Below are positions 29,155 through 38,983 of a DNA stretch of 64,000 nt, in pieces. The stretch is taken from contig CAKZLB010000016.1 of the NCBI GenBank assembly GCA_937124965.1, forward strand, positions 239,370 to 303,369. The letters run 5' to 3'. The DNA is from an uncultured Bacteroidota bacterium. GTDB lineage: Bacteria > Bacteroidota > Bacteroidia > NS11-12g > UBA9320. Within the stretch, counting starts at the first letter, position 1. Every line of letters begins with the position of its first letter. Below the pieces are notes generated by a model. It was not told the DNA's origin, ran no database searches, and saw nothing but the letters and a program-made list of their open reading frames with translations. The translations under genes were made by a program, and so were the position numbers.

Positions 29155-29637
29155 CTAATAATCCTCCGAGTATTTGCCGATTTCTTTGTTGGTTCCAGTG
29201 TGAACTGTTTTGAGGTAAAATATCGCTGCATCATTATCATTTTGAATGTATAATGTGCTGAACTGAGAACCTTTCATAGCCGCCCATTCGTCTGGGAAAT
29301 AGGACTGAAATATATTCCGACTTACTTCAATCGTCGCATCCATATTGATGAATTTTGCTGGAATATCCTCAAACGATGTCATGCCAATTTCGTCAGAAAG
29401 TATTATGGAATGTAAAGCTTCACTAACTCTAGGTATTAATTTCTTGTCTTTCTGTAGTCTAAATTTTAACACTTCAAGATTTGAACCATCTTCGATATCG
29501 GCACCGGTCGGAGTATATATGAGTTGAGCGGTGTTAATGCCTTCTGTTGACGTATAAGTATGTATAAACTCTTCTTGAGTTTTAGCACAAGATGAAAAAA
29601 TTGCGGTCAGTATTATTAGTTGGAAGATTTTGGCCAT
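29155..29637 (-). CDS. Small lipoprotein, intact paralogue of the broken gene at 25599-26081
   Basis: 160 residues from the ATG at 29637 (an in-frame ATG at 29691 would precede the signal peptide by 18 residues and is unlikely). Signal MAKIFQLIILTAIFSSC with the lipid-bearing cysteine at 17. The mature part contains HTYTSTEGINTAQLIYTPTG and ends FYLKTV...KEIGKYSEDY. Family not recognised. It shares length and most residues with the pseudogene about 3 kb away, so the two are recent duplicates on either side of the FG-GAP and lipoprotein genes. Confidence 0.78.
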   Translation of the reverse strand: MAKIFQLIILTAIFSSCAKTQEEFIHTYTSTEGINTAQLIYTPTGADIEDGSNLEVLKFRLQKDKKLIPRVSEALHSIILSDEIGMTSFEDIPAKFINMDATIEVSRNIFQSYFPDEWAAMKGSQFSTLYIQNDNDAAIFYLKTVHTGTNKEIGKYSEDY

Positions 29638-29818
29638 TATATAAATATTAGGTGACCAAGATATAGGTTTTGATTTGTTTTGTCTCTCCATAATTAAACA
29701 TTAATTTGCATGGGGCTTGTGTGGTTAATAGGTGCAATCATGCTAAAGTAACCCTTAATCGGGTATCGATAAGTAGCTTAAACCCTACGTATTCGTTTTG
29801 TTAACTTAAAAATCAGTT

Positions 29819-30439
29819 ATGAAAAAGGTCATTTTTGTTACACTCTTGGTAAGTTGTCTCTCGACACTATTTTCACAAACTATAAAGCCACAACCTTCTT
29901 TGAAAAAGGTGCGATTTGGGTTTGGAATAGGAGTAAACGTGTCCAATCTAGCCTATGATGAAAAACTGCCAGAATTTGCCACCATAGAGCAAGGAGCTGG
30001 ATATAGAGTCAGTGGACTAGCGCATTATGAGGTGTCTAACTGGCTATCTTTATCGCCGAAGGCAGCCATTTCTTTCCACCATAGTAAGGTGATTTTTAGA
30101 GGTGCTAAACAGAACAAAATCGAATACCAGATAATGCCCGTTGCTTTTGAATTTATGTTTCATGCCGTTTTGAAAAAAGAAAGTCAAAAACTAAGTCCGT
30201 ATTTAATAGTTGGACCAAACATACGAGTGCCATTAAGTCCAGAGCCAAGTGATACGATTAGTTATTCTACAAATTCGGACATAGCGATCGATGTTGGCAT
30301 TGGGCTGGACAAGGCATTTGAGTATTTTTATTTTGCTCCTGAACTCAGGTATTCCTATGGACTATTAAACTTAAGTCAAAATCCAGAAGTACCCAATTTA
30401 CGTCTTCACAGTATTGCAGTTGTGTTTACCTTTAGATAG
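29819..30439 (+). CDS. PorT-like outer-membrane beta-barrel protein
   Basis: 206 residues. Signal peptide about 1-20 (ending LFSQ), then alternating strands such as VRFGFGIGVNVSNL and YFYFAPELRYSYGL. The pattern and size fit the PorT family; PorT/SprT is a component needed for T9SS secretion and gliding. The window's T9SS cargo shows the organism must have such a protein, but other PorT-like barrels exist in the same genomes, so the exact role is uncertain. It stands alone, without other T9SS machinery genes. Confidence 0.65.
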   Translation: MKKVIFVTLLVSCLSTLFSQTIKPQPSLKKVRFGFGIGVNVSNLAYDEKLPEFATIEQGAGYRVSGLAHYEVSNWLSLSPKAAISFHHSKVIFRGAKQNKIEYQIMPVAFEFMFHAVLKKESQKLSPYLIVGPNIRVPLSPEPSDTISYSTNSDIAIDVGIGLDKAFEYFYFAPELRYSYGLLNLSQNPEVPNLRLHSIAVVFTFR

Positions 30440-30635
30440 TTAATTGGTATCGTTACCCGTTGTTAAGATAATCTTACCGGATATGCAAAACCGTACCAAC
30501 AGCTATATCAACCTATAGACCAATGAGGTCAGGGCTATTTGTGTTTTTTTTGACATGAATTGTATAGTGGGGGGACAAGTATTGCAGAACAATAAAAATT
30601 ACCGACTATTGAACCTCATATAAAAACAGAACTCA

Positions 30636-31988
30636 ATGTCGAATAACTTAACAGTACACCCTAAGGGTCTCTACGTTCTCTTCTTTACCGAGATGTGGGA
30701 ACGATTCTCGTATTACGGAATGCGAGCAATATTTGTCTTGTATCTGGCGGCAAAGGCAACTGGAGTGAACCCTGGAGTTGGTTGGGAAAAAGCGGACGCA
30801 TTAGCCCTGTATGGCTGGTACACCATGATGGTTTATGTACTTGCTGTTCCTGGTGGAATTATTGCTGATCGGTTGTTGGGCCAGAAGAAAACAGTGATGT
30901 TGGGTGGTATACTTTTATGTATCGGTCACTTTATACTCGCGTTAGACAGTTTGCAGGCATTTTATGTTGGATGTGTTTTTATTGTTTTAGGTGTTGGTGC
31001 TCTGAAACCAAATATTTCATCGATGGTTGGTTCATTGTATAAAAGGAATGATCCGAACAGAACAAAAGGGTTCACGTTGTTTTATATCGGGATAAACATT
31101 GGAGCATTTTCTGCACCTTTATTGGTTGGATATGTCGGAGAAACAATTAATTGGCATTATGGTTTTGGACTTGCAGGAATTGGGATGCTTCTTGGCCAAG
31201 CGGTATATATTTGGGGCCAAAAATATTTGAAAGGTATTGGAGAATTTGTGCCGAAACAACTGGATGCTCAGTCTGGAAGAATAGCGAAAGTCCCGTTAAC
31301 AAAGATTGAAAAAGATCGAATGATAGTTCTGGGACTCACGTTTTTAATCGCAATTGTCTTTTGGGGAGCCTATGAGCAAGCTGGCGGTTTAATGAATCTC
31401 TTTACCAAAGAGTCGATAAATAGGTCCGTAGGAAGTTTCACTGTCCCAACAAGTTGGTTTCAAGCGCTACATGCCTTTTACGTAATCTTAATTGGTGTAC
31501 CAGTGGCTTTTATCTGGAATCAGTTACGTAAAAAAGGCAAGCCAAATTCTACAATTTTTAAAATGGGAGTAGGAACTATTGTCACAGGCTTAGGGTTTGT
31601 TTTCTTGGCAAAAGCTGCCTATGACGCATCGACGTTAACTTCGGGACAAGCATCAATGCTTTGGGTTCTTGCAGCATATCTGTTGCACGTAATTGGTGAA
31701 TTAAGCATTTCTCCCGTTATCCTGAATTTTATAACAAAGTTGGCACCGATTAAATATGTATCTATGATGATGGGCTTGTATTTCTGCGCGAGTGGATTGG
31801 GCAACAAACTGGCTGGTGTACTCGGCGAAGCAGCATTTGAAGACTCCAGTCCGTTTGCCATTTTTGTAGGAATTACAGTTTTTTGTGTTGTGTTCGGCAC
31901 CCTCCTAATCGTGTTAGTGAAAAAACTCAATGCGCTTACACACGGAGCAGATGTAGAGATTGAGTCTGATCCGGTTGAGGCTGCTTAA
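30636..31988 (+). CDS. Proton-dependent oligopeptide transporter (POT/PTR family)
   Basis: 450 residues with about 12 to 14 membrane helices. The N-terminal family signature ExxERFxYYG is visible (EMWERFSYYGMRAIF, about 19-33), as are GGIIADRLLGQKKTV and FYIGINIGAFSAPLLVG, the PTR2 motif. Such carriers bring di- and tripeptides into the cell using the proton gradient. Monocistronic as far as can be seen, with long flanks on both sides. Specificity is not readable from sequence. Confidence 0.92.
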   Translation: MSNNLTVHPKGLYVLFFTEMWERFSYYGMRAIFVLYLAAKATGVNPGVGWEKADALALYGWYTMMVYVLAVPGGIIADRLLGQKKTVMLGGILLCIGHFILALDSLQAFYVGCVFIVLGVGALKPNISSMVGSLYKRNDPNRTKGFTLFYIGINIGAFSAPLLVGYVGETINWHYGFGLAGIGMLLGQAVYIWGQKYLKGIGEFVPKQLDAQSGRIAKVPLTKIEKDRMIVLGLTFLIAIVFWGAYEQAGGLMNLFTKESINRSVGSFTVPTSWFQALHAFYVILIGVPVAFIWNQLRKKGKPNSTIFKMGVGTIVTGLGFVFLAKAAYDASTLTSGQASMLWVLAAYLLHVIGELSISPVILNFITKLAPIKYVSMMMGLYFCASGLGNKLAGVLGEAAFEDSSPFAIFVGITVFCVVFGTLLIVLVKKLNALTHGADVEIESDPVEAA

Positions 31989-32468
31989 GAAACAAACATT
32001 ACTAGTGCAATTATTCATACAATACAAACTCGGACAAGTATGTTAGCGTTGTGAGAATTGTGGTCTTACATTACTAGTTGTTCTATTTGCCACGAGATAC
32101 CACTTCATCTACTAATACTCCGGTATAATAAGTTGTTGTTTGTTTGGAAGTTAGTTATGTAAATGACCTCTTCGTTTTTCAATAGAGTCTGTTTAGACAA
32201 TATTTTTTTCGCTTACTGGAATAGGTGACATTTATTTGAAATGCAGCATTTGATGGTTGGTCAACACTAATCAGGGATATACAGCTTTGCACTATTGTTC
32301 CTGCAAAATAAACATAAGTAAAGAATGTGCAATACACTCTATAGTGCTAGCAATATTACAACCCTGTAGTTGGTTCGGAACGACTAAATGAGCTATTTAA
32401 TTTCTATGTTTTGAGGTATTTTATTGTATTATTGTTTGCACGAAAACAAACAGAAAACCACTTTGAAT
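31989..32468. other. 480-bp intergenic stretch, no gene seen
   Basis: It lies between two plus-strand genes. No frame with coding character, RNA gene or repeat was found. The last part before the ATG at 32469 is AT-rich and contains TTGTATTATTGTTTGCAC, a near match to a Bacteroidota -7 box. Confidence 0.55.
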
Positions 32469-34679
32469 ATGAAAAAACTAACTGCATTGAAATGGGCACT
32501 AACTCTCTTGGTTGTCTCAATATATAGCTTGGATACGTCTGCACAATGGAAGGAGATTTCACATCCCTTCACATGGTCTGAATTTCTAGGGTTACAAACT
32601 TTTGGAGAGGATACAGTCATTGTATCAACTTTTGCAATTTCAACATCTAAACAGTCGGTTTCAAAAACAGTTGACGGAGGAAACAATTGGTCAGAAATTG
32701 TTGATGGGGCTAGTGTTTTTAGTTTTTGTAATTCGAAAAGGGGAATCTATTTAAAATCAGATAAAGTTTTTCAAACAACAAATAGTGGGAATACATGGAA
32801 AGAAATGCGCGGTTTTGCGTCACTCCAAAATGGAATACAAATAGATGACACTTCTGTCATTGTTCAATATAAGGACGGTGGGAAAGATCAGTTGATTTTG
32901 ACAACCGATAATGGGGCTAAATGGACAAAACTAAATTTACCTTACGATAAAATAAACGGGGACAAGCCAATCATATATGATATCCAAGTAAAAAACATTA
33001 ACGAAATTTATATAATTGGTGAAGACTCCAAGTCCAACTATAATCATATTTATGCTACTAATGATAAGGGGAAGTCTTGGTCAGATAATAATACAAACAA
33101 GAAATACAACTTACAAAATGGTTTTGCACATATTAAAGTAGTTCAAGACTCAATTTATATGGTCACTGGACAAGGAGAAATAGAGATTTCAAAGGATTAT
33201 GGCAAAACATGGAACAAAACAAGTTTCTTTTCTAAAGGTGGTTTTTATAGCGCAAACCTTTTAGATTATTACAATGATAAATTTATTATGGCAAGCTGTA
33301 CTCTTTCCTGGGATTCAAGTAAAGTATTCGCTGTTACTAAAGATTTAGGAAAGAACTGGGAATGGTTGTCAGTATCAAATAGTACATCACAATATGATTA
33401 CGTTGAAAAAATTGCCATGTTTGATTCAACTGTCGGTTATGCTATTTCAGATATGGGTCTGTTTAAATTTAAGAAAACACCATGTTCGAATTCTATAATA
33501 AATTTCGAACTAGGGGTGGATACATTTGGGTGCTCAAAACTAGTACTTGATTTAGAGAACAATACGGAATTAATTGGCTATAAATGGAGTACCGGCGATA
33601 CAACTCCGACGTTAAATATTGATAAATCCGGCTCATATTCCGTTGAGGTTTTTGACAAACAAATGTGTTCAGCAATAGACACTATTAGTGTCAATATCGT
33701 TGAATTGCCAGTAGTTACGCTAAATGATACAACGGTTTGTGGTGATTCAATAAACTTATTTCCAGGAGTTCACCATAGTTATTTATGGAGTGACGGTTCA
33801 ATTGAAGAGCAATTACACGTTGATTCCTCTGGAGTTTTTTGGGTTGAGGTGGTCGATACATTTGGTTGTAGTTCTATGGATACGGTATCCGTTGAGATAA
33901 TTAAACCAATGCACCTATCATTAGGAGAGGATAAAATATTAAACAAACCATTTACGCTTAGTATTGAGGCAAAAGTTCAGGCGGATACATATAAATGGAA
34001 TAACGGAGATACAACAAAATCCATAACTGTAACCGATTGGGGTAATTACAGTGTTGAGGTTAAAAATAAATGTGAAACTAAAAGCGATACAATTGCTATT
34101 GGTTATTGTGAAGCTGCTTACTACTTTTTTAAAGATACGAGTAGTTTATATAGTGTAACAATAGTCGATACAAGTAAAGGGGCAAATCTAAACTATATAT
34201 GGTCTTTCGGTGATGGTGATACTTCACATAGTACTAACCCTTCTCATGATTATAAAAACTTTGGGAAATACGAAGTTTGTTTAAACGTGATGAATTCTAA
34301 TTGCTCTGATATTATTTGTGACTCAATTGGTTTAGACTCAACTGGAAAACTTTATAAAAAAACGGGATTTAGGATTAATGTGATTGATGAATCAAAACTT
34401 GGAATAACACCCTTTAGTTATAAGTTAAGTGACAATTTAAAGTACTATCCGAATCCAAATAATGGACATTTCTTTATTAGGTCGGATGATATTGTTTTTA
34501 ACAAAGATATAAGACTTAAAATATTCAATACTTTGGGTGAGGTTATTCAACATGAACACAGTTTGGCCCATGAATCAACAATAGAGGTAAAAATGAAAAC
34601 AGTAGTTCCAGGGATATATTTTATAGAAATTAGTCAACCTCATTATAAGTCTCTAACCATGAAGCTTATAGTTGATTAA
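32469..34679 (+). CDS. T9SS-secreted protein with BNR-like repeats and a PKD domain
   Basis: 736 residues from the ATG at 32469; the longer frame begins 15 codons upstream without a signal sequence. Signal peptide about 1-25 (ending TSAQ). Residues to about 345 carry BNR/Ycf48-like motifs (TTNSGNTWKEM, TNDKGKSWSDN, SKDYGKTWNKT, TKDLGKNWEWL), as in sialidase-type propellers. Then come Ig-like repeats (YKWSTGDTTPTL, YLWSDGS, YKWNNGDTTKSI), a PKD domain (YIWSFGDGDTSHSTNPSHDY) and a type A sorting domain (KYYPNPNNGHFFI). The BNR repeats alone do not show enzyme activity; an adhesive or binding surface protein is more likely. Confidence 0.85.
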   Translation: MKKLTALKWALTLLVVSIYSLDTSAQWKEISHPFTWSEFLGLQTFGEDTVIVSTFAISTSKQSVSKTVDGGNNWSEIVDGASVFSFCNSKRGIYLKSDKVFQTTNSGNTWKEMRGFASLQNGIQIDDTSVIVQYKDGGKDQLILTTDNGAKWTKLNLPYDKINGDKPIIYDIQVKNINEIYIIGEDSKSNYNHIYATNDKGKSWSDNNTNKKYNLQNGFAHIKVVQDSIYMVTGQGEIEISKDYGKTWNKTSFFSKGGFYSANLLDYYNDKFIMASCTLSWDSSKVFAVTKDLGKNWEWLSVSNSTSQYDYVEKIAMFDSTVGYAISDMGLFKFKKTPCSNSIINFELGVDTFGCSKLVLDLENNTELIGYKWSTGDTTPTLNIDKSGSYSVEVFDKQMCSAIDTISVNIVELPVVTLNDTTVCGDSINLFPGVHHSYLWSDGSIEEQLHVDSSGVFWVEVVDTFGCSSMDTVSVEIIKPMHLSLGEDKILNKPFTLSIEAKVQADTYKWNNGDTTKSITVTDWGNYSVEVKNKCETKSDTIAIGYCEAAYYFFKDTSSLYSVTIVDTSKGANLNYIWSFGDGDTSHSTNPSHDYKNFGKYEVCLNVMNSNCSDIICDSIGLDSTGKLYKKTGFRINVIDESKLGITPFSYKLSDNLKYYPNPNNGHFFIRSDDIVFNKDIRLKIFNTLGEVIQHEHSLAHESTIEVKMKTVVPGIYFIEISQPHYKSLTMKLIVD

Positions 34680-34897
34680 ACAAGTGCTTCTGAGAAATTA
34701 AGGGTTTATTTAGCGATCAAACTACTATCCGACAACATTAGATATGAAATGTGAGGCAGTTACTTGCCAATCTATCGCATTAGTACTCGATTTAGCCTGG
34801 ATTATGTAAGAATTTCTATTGCATGTTTCTGGTTTATAATTCAATTTAGTAGTTCATATAACTCATTGAATGTGTTTGACCGAAGCAAAAACGAGGT

Positions 34898-34927
34898 AAA
34901 AAAAAAGACCGCAAGTGCGGCCTTTTA
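34898..34927 (-). terminator. Rho-independent terminator of the TM2-domain gene
   Basis: On the minus strand AAAAGGCCGCACTTGCGGTC is followed by nine T. The stem pairs GCGG with CCGC around a short loop and extends through AAAAG/CTTTT with one mismatch. It lies 19 bases after the stop of the gene at 34946-35317. The A run on the other side means it may also work for the plus-strand gene ending at 34679. Confidence 0.75.
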
Positions 34928-34945
34928 AATTCTTTTAGGAGACGA

Positions 34946-35317
34946 TTATAGAGTTGTATCGTATGGTCCATTTTTTGGTTCTAGGTCGCCAGTGATTATC
35001 ATGATGAGATCAATCAATGACCAGATTCCTAATCCACCTAATGTCAACAGTTGAATAATTCCAATTCCAGTGTACCCTAAATAAAATCTGTGGATACCTA
35101 AACCTCCAACAAACAACGCAAGCAACAGCGCAACTAACTGGCTTTTTTCTCCCGAAGTGGGTGTTGGTGCAGGTGTCGCAACTTCATCTAGAGTTTGTTC
35201 GATTTCAATGGTAGTTAGGTCACTTGATTTTTGTTTTACCGGAAAGGCTGCAAAGCTTTGTGAGGTAAGTAACACAAGTGTTAAAAGCAGTGTACCTAAT
35301 TTTAAATTTAGTTTCAT
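34946..35317 (-). CDS. TM2-domain membrane protein with signal peptide
   Basis: 123 residues. Signal peptide about 1-23 (ending SFA), a polar linker rich in Thr and Pro, then a TM2 domain (about 62-112): two helices joined by the conserved turn GGLGIHRFYLGYTGIG, with IWSLIDLIMI in the second helix. TM2 proteins are small and widespread; their function in bacteria is not settled. It is divergent from the gene at 35353, 35 bp away, and followed by a strong terminator. Confidence 0.88.
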   Translation of the reverse strand: MKLNLKLGTLLLTLVLLTSQSFAAFPVKQKSSDLTTIEIEQTLDEVATPAPTPTSGEKSQLVALLLALFVGGLGIHRFYLGYTGIGIIQLLTLGGLGIWSLIDLIMIITGDLEPKNGPYDTTL

Positions 35318-35352
35318 AATATTGTTCTAATTTTAGAACGCTAAGTTATCAA

Positions 35353-36219
35353 ATGAGACCTATCTATCCAATACTTATATTCAGTTTTATTTTTTTTTCA
35401 ATAAATCTGCATGCCCAAACCATTGAGACATTCGATTTTATGGGGTCAATAAATGCTGGTGGTTCGGGGTCTTTTTCCTACAGGTTGCAGTTCGATATAA
35501 AAAATGGTCAAGTCACAGGATATTCTATAACAGACTATCTTGGTTCCGATGAAACAAAAACTTCTATAAAAGGTACCTATGACTACTCCTCTAAAGTGTT
35601 GAAATACTCCGAAGTAACTCTAGAGTATACGAAATCTACCTACGAATCTGATTTGTGTTACATATTTGGGGAATGTACTTTAGGTTCCAAAGGGAAAACG
35701 GCAACATTAAATGGCTCGTTTGTCGGAAAATATGTAAACAATGATACGTGTGCAAATGGCACGATGTCACTTATGAGTACTGATTATTTAATTAAAAAAG
35801 CGAAAAAAATACAGAAAGTTGTTTCCAAACTGGAAAAACAAAACAAGGATACATTAACTGATTTTGAGACGATTAAGTATGAAAATACGACATTAAAAAG
35901 TGATGAGTCAATTACCTTTGATTGGAGTAGCAATGTGTTAAAACTACATCTTTGGGATCAAGGACTCGAGGATGGAGATCAAATAAATGTTTTGGTTAAT
36001 GGAAAGCTTGTATTGATTAACTACACCATTCGTAAAACAGAAAAAATTCTTCCAGTCACTCTTAAAGAAGGGGAGAATGTAATTGAAATTAAAGCATTGA
36101 ATGAAGGAAAGACTTTCCCCAACACAGTTTCAGTTTCGCTTCAAGACGGTAACAAAAAATATAAACTTGTTACATATTTAGTCAAAAATTCTTCAGCTAA
36201 GATTGTGGTGAATCGGTGA
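35353..36219 (+). CDS. Secreted protein of unknown function
   Basis: 288 residues. Signal peptide about 1-22 (ending LHAQ). The N-terminal half (GSINAGGSGSFSYRLQFDI) looks like a beta-sandwich; the middle has a Lys-rich helix (about 145-165); the C-terminal part (WDQGLEDGDQINVLVNGK, then LKEGENVIEIKALNEGK) resembles a carbohydrate-binding-like or Ig-like module found at the end of secreted Bacteroidota proteins. No T9SS sorting domain. No name can be given. Confidence 0.7.
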   Translation: MRPIYPILIFSFIFFSINLHAQTIETFDFMGSINAGGSGSFSYRLQFDIKNGQVTGYSITDYLGSDETKTSIKGTYDYSSKVLKYSEVTLEYTKSTYESDLCYIFGECTLGSKGKTATLNGSFVGKYVNNDTCANGTMSLMSTDYLIKKAKKIQKVVSKLEKQNKDTLTDFETIKYENTTLKSDESITFDWSSNVLKLHLWDQGLEDGDQINVLVNGKLVLINYTIRKTEKILPVTLKEGENVIEIKALNEGKTFPNTVSVSLQDGNKKYKLVTYLVKNSSAKIVVNR

Positions 36220-36360
36220 CTTGTTCCTCCTTCAACTATGTAAGTTTACCCCTGTAAAGGGTAATATTTCTGCCTAAACTCACCGTAATCGTTCAAGTGT
36301 TGCATTTGGCCAACGTACCAGACTAACTTAGATTAACCGAAGAGAAGTATCACCATTATA

Positions 36361-37058
36361 TTACCCACTGTAAAATCCAAGGGCAAGGTAAAACCCAAAT
36401 ATATTATTGTTATTTTGGAATCGACTATCGCATTCTACTGGATTCGATAAATTGACATCTCGTTCAATTTCATAAACGTTGGTCTTGAATAGACCAAAAG
36501 TATAGTAAAAGGTAAGTGTACCTAAGGCTCCATCACCATCATCTAAGAATATTTTGAGTTCCGGCCCCGTGTTTACCAAAAATCTGAGGTCATATTTTTC
36601 CCAATCAGGCTTGTCGCCACCAGATGGGTATAGCCTAGTAAGAATTTATTGTCTACCAAATTCAGTTCTCAAACCGAATGCAACTCCACCACCATCTTCG
36701 ACAAACATGCCTCCAATACCTAATGCTACTCCACCTTGTTTTAGTTTTACCTGACGAGTAACGTCTTAACCAAAAGCGTCGATACTGTTTGCAAACCTTT
36801 TTTGAGCCCTAATGCCATATTCAGTTTGAAACCATCCTCCTCCCAATCCTACGCCAAAAGTTACTGTTAAACCATCAACATATGAAAAGGATTTCATTTC
36901 CTTATTCAACCATGGTCGGGATGAGTTGTAATTATCAACAAACTGATTTAATCCTTGAACTTTCGCAAAGTTTGAGCCTTAACAATAAGTAAAAAAAGCT
37001 TGCCCAAACTGAGAGTTTAAAACTGTGAGACCACTGTAAAAATAAAGAACCACCTCAT
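36361..37058 (-). pseudogene. Decayed outer-membrane beta-barrel protein gene
   Basis: From 37010 down to 36361 one minus-strand frame reads like a barrel protein (GSNFAKVQGLNQFVDNYNSS, LTVTFGVGLGGGWFQTEYG, FGFYLALGFYSG end) but is cut by three TAA codons at 36981-36979, 36768-36766 and 36648-36646. A signal-peptide-like start (ATG at 37058, MRWFFIFTVVSQF) lies in another frame, so a small indel near 37020 also broke the gene. The last 72 codons are uninterrupted. No intact paralogue is in the window. The 140 bp before it (36220-36360) hold nothing recognised. Confidence 0.82.
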
Positions 37059-37183
37059 TGAGTTGTAATTTCTGATTTGATCAAATATCCACAAGTTTAC
37101 TTTTGAAAGTAATTTGAATCCCGTGCAACTTTTCTTTAGGTTATCTTGCTAATTATTAATTGCACAAATATTTGAAAAATTGC

Positions 37184-38239
37184 ATGATGAACAACGTTAT
37201 CATTTACGGAGCATACGGTTACACAGGTAGATTAATTGTTGAACGAGCAGTAGAATTGGGTTGGACACCAACATTGGCTGGACGAAATTTGTCGTTGGTC
37301 AAAACCTTAGCAGAAAAATACAATCTCCCATTTGTGAGTTTTGAATTTGATGACAAGAGGTCTTGGGACAATGCTTTAAAAGACAAGGATTTACTGCTCA
37401 ACTGCGCAGGGCCCTTTTCGATAACGATTCGAGATATTCTTCCAGCATGTATTCGTAATAACACCCACTATTGTGATATTACTGGAGAAATTGAGGTCTT
37501 TGAATATATCCAAGGAAACGATCAAAAAGCAAAAGATGCTGGTATTGTGATGCTTCCAGGTGTTGGCTTTGACGTGGTTCCAACAGACTGTCTTTCGCTT
37601 TTTTTGAAAGAACAATTACCTACGGCAACACATTTAGAGTTAGCGTTTGAGTCCAATTCAGGTTTGTCGCGTGGAACTGCTTTTTCGGTATTAAACCGTT
37701 TTCATAAAGGCAGCGCCATTCGTGAAAATCGTGTAATTAAAGAAATGGCAGCAGCTTCCTCCAATAAGCTTTTGCCGTTTAATGGAAAGATGAAAAACGC
37801 TGTCGGAATAGCATGGGGTGATGTTTTTACGTCGTTTTACACCACCGGAATTCCCAATATTCAAGTGTATACAGCAATGCCTGAAAAAACAATGAACATC
37901 ATGCGCAAAGCTGGTAAATGGTCGTGGCTCATTAAAACCAAATTGGTGCAAAAGATGGGTCGACGAATAATCAACAAACGGATCAAAGGTCCAGGTGCAG
38001 AAAAGCGAGATTCGTTAATGGCACATCTTTATGGCAAAGTGTGGGATGACAATGGAAACGTTGTAGAGGCTAGTCTTAATACCCTAGAATCTTATAAGCT
38101 TACGTCAATTACGGCCTTAATTTGTGCGGAGAAAATACTGAAAGGGGAGGCAAGTGCTGGTTATAATACTCCGGCGGGGGCATTTGGTAGCGAATTAATC
38201 ATGGAAGTAGAAGGAAGTACACGGCAACTTTTAGATTAA
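37184..38239 (+). CDS. Saccharopine dehydrogenase-like NAD(P)-binding oxidoreductase
   Basis: 351 residues from the ATG at 37184; a TTG 24 bases upstream is in frame, and a second ATG follows directly at 37187. The N-terminal Rossmann motif GAYGYTGRL is that of the saccharopine dehydrogenase/trans-acting enoyl reductase group, and LLNCAGPFS and HYCDITGE are also typical. Family members reduce varied substrates, and the lysine-pathway enzyme itself is a poor match in length. Probably monocistronic. Substrate unknown. Confidence 0.82.
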   Translation: MMNNVIIYGAYGYTGRLIVERAVELGWTPTLAGRNLSLVKTLAEKYNLPFVSFEFDDKRSWDNALKDKDLLLNCAGPFSITIRDILPACIRNNTHYCDITGEIEVFEYIQGNDQKAKDAGIVMLPGVGFDVVPTDCLSLFLKEQLPTATHLELAFESNSGLSRGTAFSVLNRFHKGSAIRENRVIKEMAAASSNKLLPFNGKMKNAVGIAWGDVFTSFYTTGIPNIQVYTAMPEKTMNIMRKAGKWSWLIKTKLVQKMGRRIINKRIKGPGAEKRDSLMAHLYGKVWDDNGNVVEASLNTLESYKLTSITALICAEKILKGEASAGYNTPAGAFGSELIMEVEGSTRQLLD

Positions 38240-38305
38240 GCACTAGCACTAGTACACAAATTTTACAACTTTTTAAGACCTGCGTTTGTTAAGCTGATAA
38301 AGTAA

Positions 38306-38893
38306 ATGAAAACAATCACCATAATAATTGTAATACTTGCCGTGGTATTTTTTGCGATTCAGTTCATTAGCATGAGAGCAACTAACAAAACTGAAGGACA
38401 TGCATATTCAGTTTTGAAAGAGTTTGACGAATTTGAAATACGCAAATATGAACCAGCCATGTTCTCCTACACCGTTATGAAATCTGACAGCTATAAAAGC
38501 ACATCCAGTAAAGGCTTTCGTGCTTTAGCGGGTTATATATTTGGTGGGAATGATAAGAGTCAAAAAATAGCCATGACTTCTCCTGTAACAATGACGATGT
38601 CTGATTCCATAACGATGAAGTTCAAAATTCCAGATGGTATGGAAATGGAAGACTTGCCCAAACCCACCGATGATAACGTTCGATTTATCACAGAGCCTGA
38701 AAAGACAGTGGCTGCAATTCGTTTCGGAGGTACATCTAACGATGAGAAAATTGAGAAGTACACTCAAAAACTGAAAGATTTACTCGAAAAGGAAGGGATT
38801 GAGTACACTGGAGATTTTAGCTATCTCGGGTATAATCCGCCGTTTGAAGTATTAAACCGAAGAAACGAAATTGTAGTGGAGGTGATTTACTGA
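38306..38893 (+). CDS. SOUL-family haem-binding-like protein
   Basis: 195 residues. One N-terminal hydrophobic segment (about 3-22) anchors or exports the protein, followed by a SOUL domain: EFEIRKYEPAMFSYTV, GFRALAGYIFGGN, KIAMTSPVTM and the C-terminal YNPPFEVLNRRNE. Eukaryotic SOUL/p22HBP proteins bind haem; bacterial ones are little studied. It lies 66 bp after the oxidoreductase gene and may be co-transcribed. No relation to the haem-uptake-like operon at 55.4 kb is visible other than the theme. Confidence 0.88.
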   Translation: MKTITIIIVILAVVFFAIQFISMRATNKTEGHAYSVLKEFDEFEIRKYEPAMFSYTVMKSDSYKSTSSKGFRALAGYIFGGNDKSQKIAMTSPVTMTMSDSITMKFKIPDGMEMEDLPKPTDDNVRFITEPEKTVAAIRFGGTSNDEKIEKYTQKLKDLLEKEGIEYTGDFSYLGYNPPFEVLNRRNEIVVEVIY

Positions 38894-38983
38894 AGATACA
38901 TTATACACGAATCTGAACATTATCAGATAAGTATTCAGGGAGAACATTCAATTTGCTTAAAGAGGGGTTAACAGTATAAATTA

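Noticed and set aside
38306..38893. SOUL protein as part of the haem-uptake-like operon
   Set aside because: It lies 16 kb away with its own neighbours, and nothing in sequence links their control.
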